From positions 62,001 through 126,000 of the forward strand of contig JAOAPC010000015.1 of assembly GCA_025462735.1 (NCBI GenBank): DNA of 64,000 nt, written 5' to 3'. The notes beneath the pieces are model-generated. The model was not told the DNA's origin, did no database searches, and saw only the letters and a program-made list of their open reading frames with translations. Source of the stretch: Acidobacteriaceae bacterium (GTDB lineage: Bacteria > Acidobacteriota > Terriglobia > Terriglobales > Acidobacteriaceae). Shown here piece by piece: positions 24,517 to 31,913 of the stretch (its first letter is position 1; every line of letters begins with the position of its first letter). Made by a program: the position numbers and the translations under genes.

Positions 24517-25946
24517 ACTCTTACGACCGCCTTCGCTCCCCGCCCCCAGCGATAGATTGCAATCCCCAAAAGATTTGCGCCGATAATTCCTCCTGCAGTT
24601 TTCGCCGAATATTCCCAGCTGCTCTGCACGTCGACAATAGGGAAGATGGAAAGCACAATGTAAAGCAGGGTCATCAGGAAGCCGGAAACCGCTCCCACGC
24701 GGAGCAGCAAACCTGACCTAATGCCGAGTTCTCTTCTCGCAAAGAGTGGAATCGCAAACAGCGCGAGATACGCGGTCGCATAGAACGCGAATGCCCCCAC
24801 CAGCAACAACTCGAAAGCTTCCTGCTGACCCACGCCGATCAGGACGGCCACAGCTGCAGCCATCGCGACTCCAGCAGCGAAAAAGATGGAATTCACCGGC
24901 GTCTTGTATTCGGGATGCAGACGCGTGAACCAGGCCGGCAGCAGGTGGTCCCAACCGGCAACCATGGGCAGGCGGGCGCAGCCATTGAAATTTATGTTGA
25001 AAGTAGAAACGTAGTTGGTAAGTAATAGGATCACCGAGAGCGGCAGGATGATTCTTACAATGGCAGTGCCAAACGGCTGGAAGGCCTGGCTAAGCGCCTG
25101 CGGAATGGCCGCACTAATATCCACCGCGTCAGGCGGAACAAAAGCAAGGATTGCCGCAGTCCCAAAAATGTACATTAGCGCAATTACCGGCCCACTGATC
25201 AGGATCGACCGCGCCAGGTTGCGCTCAGGATTGCGGCACTCTCCGGCGAAAATCGCGACGTACTCGAATCCGCAGAGCGCCCCGAAGGTCATCTTGCTGA
25301 ACACGCTCAGAGTAAAAAGCGTAAGCGGGGGCGAGACCAAACGTAGCGGCCGAAACGGAGCTATATTTCCAGACGAGTGAATGAATGGCATGAGCACAAG
25401 CGCACCCAGCACCACCAAGGTGAAAATGCTGCCGGTGTTCGTCACCCATTTGCCGACGTGAAAACCGACACACGCCAACAGAGCCATCGCAGCAGCCAAC
25501 ACAAACGACGCGCCGAGCACCAGCCATTTATTCTCCGCGATCCACGCCGCTTTCGGGCCCAGCGCATAGGCAAGAAAGCTCATGGTGATCAGCCCGGCCA
25601 GGGCCATGTAGATCACCCCATAAAGCCAGAGGTTCCACGCGACCAGAAACCCGATGCGGTCGCCAAAAGCCAGCCGCGCCCACTCGTAAAGCCCACCTTC
25701 GAGAGGCATCAGGCGGTTCAACCGCGCAACCACCAGAGCTTCGGGAATAAAAAATAACAGGATCGCTAGCAGCCACAGAAATACGTGCGACGGGCCGGCT
25801 TTGGCTGCGGTGCCGAAAAATTCAGGAATGGTCAGGTAGAGGATCTGCGCCAGCGCCAGATCAGCGAGGCCGAGTTCACGGCGCAGTCCACTCGGACCTT
25901 GCAGTAGTGCGCTGCCTGAGGCACTTTGGCTTTTGGCTTCTGACAA
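24513..25946 (-). CDS. APC-superfamily amino acid permease
   Basis: 477 residues with about 12 membrane segments. The N-terminal LRRELGLADLALAQILYLTIPEFFG and RLNRLMPLEGGLYEWARLAFGDRIGFLVAWNLWLYG match APC-type amino acid or polyamine transporters; the latter holds the conserved GG-YEW substrate region. It is convergent with ddaH, overlapping by 4 bases. The substrate is unknown. Confidence 0.88.
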   Translation of the reverse strand: MSEAKSQSASGSALLQGPSGLRRELGLADLALAQILYLTIPEFFGTAAKAGPSHVFLWLLAILLFFIPEALVVARLNRLMPLEGGLYEWARLAFGDRIGFLVAWNLWLYGVIYMALAGLITMSFLAYALGPKAAWIAENKWLVLGASFVLAAAMALLACVGFHVGKWVTNTGSIFTLVVLGALVLMPFIHSSGNIAPFRPLRLVSPPLTLFTLSVFSKMTFGALCGFEYVAIFAGECRNPERNLARSILISGPVIALMYIFGTAAILAFVPPDAVDISAAIPQALSQAFQPFGTAIVRIILPLSVILLLTNYVSTFNINFNGCARLPMVAGWDHLLPAWFTRLHPEYKTPVNSIFFAAGVAMAAAVAVLIGVGQQEAFELLLVGAFAFYATAYLALFAIPLFARRELGIRSGLLLRVGAVSGFLMTLLYIVLSIFPIVDVQSSWEYSAKTAGGIIGANLLGIAIYRWGRGAKAVVRV

Positions 25947-26020
25947 ACGGGAAGAAGCTAGAGTAATACTCGATAACGGTTTCGTCTATGTCTTCAGTTC
26001 TGAAGATATGGCGGTGGAGG

Positions 26021-27313
26021 TTATTCAGCACCCGCGACTACGCCGGTCGCGAGAAGGGCTTCGGTTGCCTTGGTCGCCTGCTGCAGCAGATTCAAGTCGC
26101 TTTCGATTTGCTGCTCCGAGGCATGGGCGGGTTTTTTGGCTTTTAATTCCTGCTCCAAGCGGGCGAAAAGCAAACCCTCAACCAGTTGAGGCGGTGCGAT
26201 GAGACGAAACGCATTGTCCCGGCAAATTCCAATTTGGGTGGTCGTACCTTCCTCATGCGCCTGAAGGAACGGCCGTCCAGTGGCGTCCAATTGTGGCTCG
26301 GTCCTCGATTCGAACTTTTGCCAGTTTGGCAGCGGCTCGGCTTCGATATTCTCGTGCTTCATGGCCGAGAGCGATTTTTCGTACCAGGCCCGCTGGGACG
26401 CGGTGAGCGGGGCCTGCAGTCCATGTACGGGGTCGAAAATCAGCGCGCCCTTGGCTGGATCGAAGCGCCATCCGGTCCAGTACGCGGCCTCGATTCCGGC
26501 CACCAGTAACGGGTGAAAAATTAGAACCGGAGTTACGTATTTTTTGGCCACGACCAGAGATTCGAGCACTCCGTGAACCGGCTTGCTGCGCTTGAGCCCC
26601 GGCACCTGCGGAATGATAAAGGTGGTGAGTTGCATCGCCGGGTGGTGTTTGGCCGAATGCGCGAGCGACTTCGCCGCCTGCTTGGGCGTCATCGTCCCAA
26701 TGTCAGCAATAACGCTGCGATGCACGGCGTGCGGATAGTAGAAATTGATGATCTGCTTGACGAAGTCGGCGCAATTGCGATTCAGCAGCGCGTAAGATTC
26801 GCGGTTCGTTTCCGAGTTCAGGCGGCTGATTAGTTCGTCGTCCTGCTCGGGGCTGGTCTCGATGCGAAAGCCGTACGTGGTGCGATCGTACGCGGAACCT
26901 GCCGCCTGATACCGATCGTCGCCGGTAAGGTCCATTTTCTTCAAATACTCATTGCGCAGAAATGAGACCAGCTTCGAATTAGCGTAAAGCGGAATGTCTC
27001 CTGGATTTTCTACTGCGTACAAATAAGGGATGAGCGGAACAGCAATCCAATCGCGGCCCTCAATGTGGTGATAACGGCTCAGGACCACCCCTTGCTCCCC
27101 AGGATTGCAGCGACGGAGAAAGGTCGGGGTTTCGGCGCAAACTCGGGACAAATACACCGCGGTGTGGCCGGTTCCAGCGAAGGTCCCGTCGTAGCTGTAA
27201 GGCTCTTCGAGCAGCAGCGTGGCCTGGGCTTGGGCGAAGTGAGGCGCAAAGGCCAAGACAAGAACAGAGACCAAGAAAACAAACGACTTAGCTACTTTTA
27301 TACGCTGCGACAT
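26021..27313 (-). CDS. Secreted protein with NlpC/papain-like permuted fold
   Basis: 430 residues, signal peptide ending APHFAQAQA. Two blocks suggest a circularly permuted papain-like (NlpC/P60 or LRAT-like) fold: an early histidine in FAGTGHTAVYLS and a later cysteine in YALLNRNCADFVKQIINFYYPHA. Other Cys pairs (VCAET, RRCNPGE) are near the first. The C-terminal 180 residues are mostly helical with no recognised motif. Such enzymes cleave or transfer acyl groups on lipids or peptidoglycan peptides. The order His before Cys supports permutation; catalysis is inferred. Confidence 0.65.
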   Translation of the reverse strand: MSQRIKVAKSFVFLVSVLVLAFAPHFAQAQATLLLEEPYSYDGTFAGTGHTAVYLSRVCAETPTFLRRCNPGEQGVVLSRYHHIEGRDWIAVPLIPYLYAVENPGDIPLYANSKLVSFLRNEYLKKMDLTGDDRYQAAGSAYDRTTYGFRIETSPEQDDELISRLNSETNRESYALLNRNCADFVKQIINFYYPHAVHRSVIADIGTMTPKQAAKSLAHSAKHHPAMQLTTFIIPQVPGLKRSKPVHGVLESLVVAKKYVTPVLIFHPLLVAGIEAAYWTGWRFDPAKGALIFDPVHGLQAPLTASQRAWYEKSLSAMKHENIEAEPLPNWQKFESRTEPQLDATGRPFLQAHEEGTTTQIGICRDNAFRLIAPPQLVEGLLFARLEQELKAKKPAHASEQQIESDLNLLQQATKATEALLATGVVAGAE

Positions 27314-27472
27314 ACCTTCCCTATCTTATCGAACCCAGCTCTGGAAAACTTGTTCCGGAAGCTTCTTGATAATCTGGCCTTTAGTAATGCCTATAGGGTC
27401 TAAGCCTCGGAGCGCATTGGAGTTGCAGGTGATCGGTGGGAACTAATCTCCGATTAATCGAAGGGGCACGCC

Positions 27473-28162
27473 CTATTTGAACTGGCCGGCGAATTCCGCG
27501 AACAAACGCCTGAGCTCTTCCATTTCCGTCTTCAGTGATGCGACGGTCGCCTCCAAGCCGGCAATTCGTTGGTCTTTGTCGTCATTCGTGTCGTCATTGG
27601 GGGCCCTACGAAGGTCAGATGAGGAGTGGGTAGAGGCTGTTGCAGTCTCGGGAGTGTATTCGCCCGAGAACAAGTGTGTATATCGTGACTCCTTAGTTCC
27701 TGGCTGGCGGGAGAGGACCCGCACCAGGGGAGGCTGGCGTTCCATCAGGCGCTGCAATGCCGATTGCACATCGTCCAATGTTTCGAAGCGATACATGCGC
27801 TCGGCGCGGCCGCGTAGTTCACCAGGAGTCTGCGGGCCACGAAGCAGGAGAACGCATACCAACGCGATTTCGCGGCGATCAAAATTAAAAACTTCCTGCA
27901 GCCGATGTTCGTACTTTGTGACGCGACTATCCGCGCCACCGGCCGGACCCGCCAGACGCTTTTCCTGGAGAGAGCTAAGCGCCTCACGGACCGAATTTTC
28001 ATCGAGCGTCATTACCGGATCGCGGTTGTTCTTCTGATTGCAGGCGTTGACCAACGCGTTGAGAGAAAGCGGGTAGTAGTCGGGCGTGGTGATGTCTTTC
28101 TCGATGAGTGAGCCGAGGACGCGGACTTCGAGGTCAGTCAGTTGGAGTTGAGGAGTATTCAT
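27473..28162 (-). CDS. yceH: YceH family (DUF480) protein
   Basis: 229 residues. It carries the DUF480 tandem winged-helix signature: LTDLEVRVLGSLIEKDITTPDYYPLSLNAL, CNQKNNRDPVM, and the second domain LLLRGPQTPGELRGRAERMYRFETLDDV. The family is widely conserved, with a proposed but unsettled regulatory role. The C-terminal coiled coil (LEATVASLKTEMEELRRLF) is typical. Neighbours give no further clue. Confidence 0.9.
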   Translation of the reverse strand: MNTPQLQLTDLEVRVLGSLIEKDITTPDYYPLSLNALVNACNQKNNRDPVMTLDENSVREALSSLQEKRLAGPAGGADSRVTKYEHRLQEVFNFDRREIALVCVLLLRGPQTPGELRGRAERMYRFETLDDVQSALQRLMERQPPLVRVLSRQPGTKESRYTHLFSGEYTPETATASTHSSSDLRRAPNDDTNDDKDQRIAGLEATVASLKTEMEELRRLFAEFAGQFK

Positions 28163-28260
28163 CAGAGCTCAGCTCAGAGTTTAGCAGTGCAAAAGTTTAG
28201 CGGTATGAATGTGCTCTGGTTGTATCGAGCGGGCGTATACTTTTCCGCATTAGCGTTGTC

Positions 28261-28335
28261 CTCTGTGGAACTCTGTGTCCTCTGCGGTTGGGTTTTTGAA
28301 AAAGCATTAACCACAGAGGACACAGAGTTACACAG
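28261..28335. repeat. CTCTGTG-type dispersed inverted repeat
   Basis: 28261-28289 and 28308-28335 are inverted copies of a CTCTGTG...CTCTGTGTCCTCTGNGGTT unit (about nine of ten bases agree). Related units lie at 31084-31285, 47147-47194, 48086-48156 and 55518-55608. It separates the divergent yceH and aldo/keto reductase genes. Confidence 0.75.
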
Positions 28336-28398
28336 GGGCGCACGCAGGACCTAACCTTCGTTCGGTGCGGTGAGTCTATACGGCATGAAGGAGACGGC

Positions 28399-29265
28399 AT
28401 GAAGCGCAGAGATTTCATCACTACCGCAGCGTGTGGAGTCGGTGCCGCATGGCTGGGTTCAAAGATGACCCGCCACGCCCTTGCCATTCCCGCGCTCACG
28501 CAAAAATTCAGCGCCTCCGATACGGTTGTGCTGGGCAACACAGGAATCCGCACCAGCCGTTTGGCGATGGGCACGGGAACTGTTGGTGTGGGCCACCACT
28601 CCCACCAGACCGCGCTCGGGGTTAAAGGACTTTCTGACCTGCTGCTGAATGGTCACGACCATGGGTCGCGGTTCTTCGACGCCGCCGACTCTTATGGAAG
28701 CCATCCTCATGTAGCTGAGGCTCTCAAGCACGTCCAGCGCGATCAAGTAACGGTGCTGACGAAATCGTGGGCGCGCGATCCCGCGAGTATGCGCGCCGAT
28801 CTCGATCGCTTTCGCAAGGAGTTGGGTACGGACTACATCGACATTTGCCTGATGCATTGTCTGACTGAAGCTGATTGGACAGACCGCTACAAAGGCGTGA
28901 TGGACGTGCTGTCCGAGGCGAAGCAGAAAGGCATCATCCGCGCGCATGGCTGCTCATGCCATTCGATCGAAGCGTTGCGGGCGGCTGCCGCTTCGCCGTG
29001 GGTTGAAGTGGACTTCGCGCGAATTAATCCAATCGGTTCGCACATGGACGCTGATGCTGCGACTGTGGTTTCGGTGCTGAAACAAATGAAAGCGTCTGGC
29101 AAGGCTGTGGTCGGAATGAAGATTCTGGGCCAGGGCGATATGCGCGACCGCCAGGATGATGCCTTGCGCTATGCCTTGTCACTCGGGATTCTCGACGCCT
29201 TCACTATAGGCGCTGAGTCCCGTGCCGAGCAGGAAGACCTGATCCGCAGGATTGCAGCCGCGTAA
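28399..29265 (+). CDS. Exported aldo/keto reductase
   Basis: 288 residues. A twin-arginine-like signal (MKRRDFITTAACGVGAAWLG) precedes the AKR barrel. The AKR tetrad is seen: Asp in FFDAADSYGSH, Tyr50-type residue in SYG, Lys in VLTKSWARD, and His in LMHCLTEADW. The family uses NADPH for carbonyl reduction. An exported AKR is uncommon, since NADPH must be bound before Tat export. AAGGAG lies 5 bases upstream of the ATG. The gene stands alone. Confidence 0.82.
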   Translation: MKRRDFITTAACGVGAAWLGSKMTRHALAIPALTQKFSASDTVVLGNTGIRTSRLAMGTGTVGVGHHSHQTALGVKGLSDLLLNGHDHGSRFFDAADSYGSHPHVAEALKHVQRDQVTVLTKSWARDPASMRADLDRFRKELGTDYIDICLMHCLTEADWTDRYKGVMDVLSEAKQKGIIRAHGCSCHSIEALRAAAASPWVEVDFARINPIGSHMDADAATVVSVLKQMKASGKAVVGMKILGQGDMRDRQDDALRYALSLGILDAFTIGAESRAEQEDLIRRIAAA

Positions 29266-29306
29266 CAACTGATCTCAGGCGGCATGCCCAACATGCCCAA
29301 CACATG

Positions 29307-29332
29307 AGAAGGCGGACGAGGCGTCCGCTTCT
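29307..29332. repeat. GC-rich hairpin after the aldo/keto reductase gene
   Basis: 29307-29318 pairs with 29322-29332 (one bulged G, 3-base loop). It lacks a T-tract, so I call it a repeat; it lies between two convergent genes and may still stop transcription. Confidence 0.55.
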
Positions 29333-29347
29333 ACGTAACCGTGAGCG

Positions 29348-30226
29348 CTAGTTCGCTGAGCAGTTGGCCAAGCACCTGAGCGTCTGCATCTCGATCTCGG
29401 CCTTCTTGTGCGACGGGATGTTGCTCGCCGGCAGAATTACCAGTGACTGCGGGCCATCTGCCACGTTGAAGGTGCAATCGAAGGTGAGCGCTTGTACGCC
29501 GCGTTGCTTGCACGAAGTCTGCTCGAGCGCAGAGTTCGCCGAAGAAGGATTATCGTAAATCTGGTCGGCCAGCTTGGACGGCAGGACTGCCACCGTCATC
29601 GGGATCGGAGCTTTGAAGCGGACATTAACACGCTGAGAATCCATGCTCGGCGTGAGCACGCTGTACATTTTGGGCACTGAGGTGAGTTCGTATTTTTCCT
29701 TCACCAGACGTACCCACTGGAACTCCGGCTGAATGCAATTGGCTACACAATCCCAGCGATAGTAGGTGATGCGCAGGTCATTGGGTGACATCAATTGCCT
29801 CGCCATGCCAATCCGGCCAATCGCGCTGATGCCTGTAACTACTGCACGATTTGGGGTGCGATCGTCGCGCACCAACAGCACCATTGGCGTGTCGGGCCCC
29901 AGATGGCACTCGTAAGTCGTGCTAACCACGTGCTCGCGGATGCAGGACAAGTTCAGGTTCGCGATTGCCGCCGGATGCTGCTGGGCATCAGTCCACGATT
30001 GTGCGGTTGCCATAGCAATCGTAATTGGTTGGGTAGCCTGTATATCGACGTGGATGTTCCCACCATCATCACCAGGGTGATAGACGCGCCCGGCGTGGAA
30101 ATCAGCGGGATCGAGCTGTGCATCCTCGTCACTGGCTCGCACCCAGTCAAAGGTTCGCGGCGCAGCAAACGCTCCCACGGATAGTGATGCACAAATCAGA
30201 ATTGTCGCGAGTACTGCATTTCGCAT
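29348..30226 (-). CDS. Secreted hypothetical protein, 292 aa
   Basis: Unrecognised. The signal peptide ends at VGAFAAP. The mature protein is beta-rich with six or more cysteines (LSCIREH, TYECHLG, YRWDCVANCIQPE, TSCKQRG, FDCTFN, RCLANCSAN), consistent with disulfides. Two repeated domains seem present (both contain a D/N-x-P-M-x-L/V-V segment: GPDTPMVLLVRDD and DGPQSLVILPASN). No catalytic motif is seen. It is probably a periplasmic or surface protein. Confidence 0.7.
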   Translation of the reverse strand: MRNAVLATILICASLSVGAFAAPRTFDWVRASDEDAQLDPADFHAGRVYHPGDDGGNIHVDIQATQPITIAMATAQSWTDAQQHPAAIANLNLSCIREHVVSTTYECHLGPDTPMVLLVRDDRTPNRAVVTGISAIGRIGMARQLMSPNDLRITYYRWDCVANCIQPEFQWVRLVKEKYELTSVPKMYSVLTPSMDSQRVNVRFKAPIPMTVAVLPSKLADQIYDNPSSANSALEQTSCKQRGVQALTFDCTFNVADGPQSLVILPASNIPSHKKAEIEMQTLRCLANCSAN

Positions 30227-30343
30227 AGTTTTTATCCTTTTCGGCCTATCACATTAGACGATTAGGTTGCCTGGGGAACAAGGTTACCGGCGATTACGCA
30301 GGATGCTGTACTACCGGAAAAGCGGCCCGGATAGAATCCGTAT

Positions 30344-30955
30344 GTGGTCTCTGCCGAACCTTATCGCGGTCGGATTGCGCCTTCGCCGACCGGATATCTT
30401 CATCTTGGGCACGCTCGAACCTTTCTGATTGCCGCCGAACGCCCGCGCCAATTCAGCGGTTCACTTATATTTCGCAACGAAGATCTTGACCAGGAGCGCT
30501 GCCGGCCGGAATTCGTCTCGGCCATGTTCGAGGACATGCGATGGCTGGACATTTCATGGGACGAGGGACCGGATTGCGGCGGAGCCTTTGCGCCTTATTC
30601 TCAAAGTGACCGGCGGGAACATTATCTGGACGCGTGGAAACAACTGCGAGATGCGGGACTGATTTATCCGTGCACGTGTTCGAGAAAAGATTTAGCTCTG
30701 TCGGCCAGCGCGCCTAACAACAAACCCAAGGTCCCTCGACTCCGCGTGATTTTCCGCTTCGCTCAAAATCACGCTAGGCTCGGGATGACAGTGTCGTGGT
30801 CATCCAAAGAAGCAGGGGATGACAGAGTTGGGCAGCAAAGTGGTAAACGGTTTCTCATTGCGAATTACCACGAACGTGTCATCTCGAGCGGAGCGGCGCG
30901 TCCGCTGGGCGGACGGGGCGCGGAGTCGAGAGACCTTGTGGTGAAGATGCGCTAG
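30344..30955 (+). pseudogene. gluQ: Truncated glutamyl-Q tRNA(Asp) synthetase (gluQRS) remnant
   Basis: Starts at a GTG. Residues 1 to about 121 match GluQRS, which charges queuosine-modified tRNA(Asp): YRGRIAPSPTGYLHLGHA (HIGH motif), IFRNEDLDQERCRPEF, WDEGPD and YPCTCSRKD (zinc site). After about 30707 the reading frame continues through repeat DNA of the TGTCAT/CGAG type, so the C-terminal two-thirds, including the KRHD-type motif region, is gone. Full-length GluQRS is about 290-300 residues. The substrate, Q-tRNA, fits the queDEC genes here, but this copy is broken. Confidence 0.85.
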
Positions 30956-30992
30956 CGCTTCGCTCAAATCACGCCCGCTCGGGATGACAGTA
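30725..30992. repeat. Cluster of TGTCAT/CGAG-type intergenic repeats inside the broken gluQRS
   Basis: An inverted pair GCGTGATTTT/AAAATCACGC lies at about 30745-30773. Units reading CGGGATGACA (about 30781-30790 and again about 30980-30989) and an opposite-orientation unit TGTCATCTCGAGC...GTCGAGAGACC (about 30880-30935) make up most of this stretch. A related unit lies at 51463-51610. Confidence 0.7.
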
Positions 30993-31043
30993 TCGTGGTG
31001 ATCCGATCACTGCGACTTGGTGCTCGATGAAGGCGGCATGCGT

Positions 31044-31249
31044 CTGAGTGACTGGACAGCAGATCAGGTCAGAGCGCGAGTTTGTCCTCTGTGATTTTTG
31101 CCTCTGTGTAACTCTGTGCCCTCTGTGGTTATGGTCTTAAAACAAGCTGAGTGATTGGACAGCAGAACAGGTCAGAGCACGAGCTTCCCCTCTTTGATTT
31201 TTGTTTCCTCTGTGTAACTCTGTGCCCATCTGTGGTTAAGGTCTTAAAC
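31044..31249. repeat. 103-bp tandem duplication, two units
   Basis: Unit 1 (31044-31146) and unit 2 (31147-31249) are alike base for base in most places: both start CTGAGTGA-TGGACAGCAGA and both end in the CTCTGTG-type sequence plus GTCTTAAA. Both encode in frame LSDWTA-x-QVRARA/V before a stop. The region 30710-31348 has no other gene. Confidence 0.75.
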
Positions 31250-31348
31250 TCTTTTAACCACAGAGCACACAGAGCCACACAGAGGTGGCAAACTCACCGG
31301 CAGTTTAGCTCATCGAACCTAAGCCCGACTTGGGCGCGAGGGTGGATA

Positions 31349-31906
31349 ATGGCTACGAATCCTAAGATGCCCGATCTTCCCCATATTCCTCCGCGCAGGC
31401 CGGAGAACGAGCATGCCAAAGTGCACATGATTCGCCAGAGCAAGTTTCCGTGGTCAATTGTGATCCTGATCGCGGGTGCGGCGCTCCTGCTTGCGATCTT
31501 TGCCTTATTGCCCAGGGCACCGCATGTGACCGCGCTCCCGACTGGCGCACAGGTTCCGCAGCAGCCCACGGCGGACCAGATCCAGCTTACGAATTTGAAG
31601 CTTGCGCCGGCGCCCGCCGGAGGCGCAGCCTACATGACGGCAATCCTTCACAATATGGGGGACACGGCAATTAACGGGGTACAGGTGCAGGCGCAATTCC
31701 TGGGCAGAAATGGGCCAGTGCTCGAAACCGTGAATGTACCGGTGCAGGGCCTGGTGAATAGAACAACTTCTCAGGACCTGGCTCAAGCACCGATTAAACC
31801 GAACGAGTCCCGCCCGGTGCGTATTTATTTCCAGCACACCCCTGCCGGGTGGAACCACCAATTGCCCGAGCTCACCGTGACCAACGTGGTGGGCACAACA
31901 CCGTAG
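31349..31906 (+). CDS. Single-pass membrane protein, 185 aa
   Basis: The ATG at 31349 opens a basic, Pro-rich cytoplasmic leader, then a transmembrane helix (FPWSIVILIAGAALLLAIFALL). The outer part resembles a beta-sandwich: LTNLKLAPAPAGGAAYMTAILHNMGDTAINGVQVQAQFL. This matches the DUF2393-type immunoglobulin-like layout, but I hold that name loosely. The frame is open upstream to 31151, through repeat DNA; I reject that start because AGGGTGG precedes 31349. It converges with clpB. Confidence 0.65.
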   Translation: MATNPKMPDLPHIPPRRPENEHAKVHMIRQSKFPWSIVILIAGAALLLAIFALLPRAPHVTALPTGAQVPQQPTADQIQLTNLKLAPAPAGGAAYMTAILHNMGDTAINGVQVQAQFLGRNGPVLETVNVPVQGLVNRTTSQDLAQAPIKPNESRPVRIYFQHTPAGWNHQLPELTVTNVVGTTP

Positions 31907-31913
31907 TGCGCCC

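Noticed and set aside
31151-31348. 66 extra N-terminal codons for the membrane protein at 31349
   Set aside because: They translate the tandem repeat and CTCTGTG element; the ATG at 31349 has its own ribosome site.
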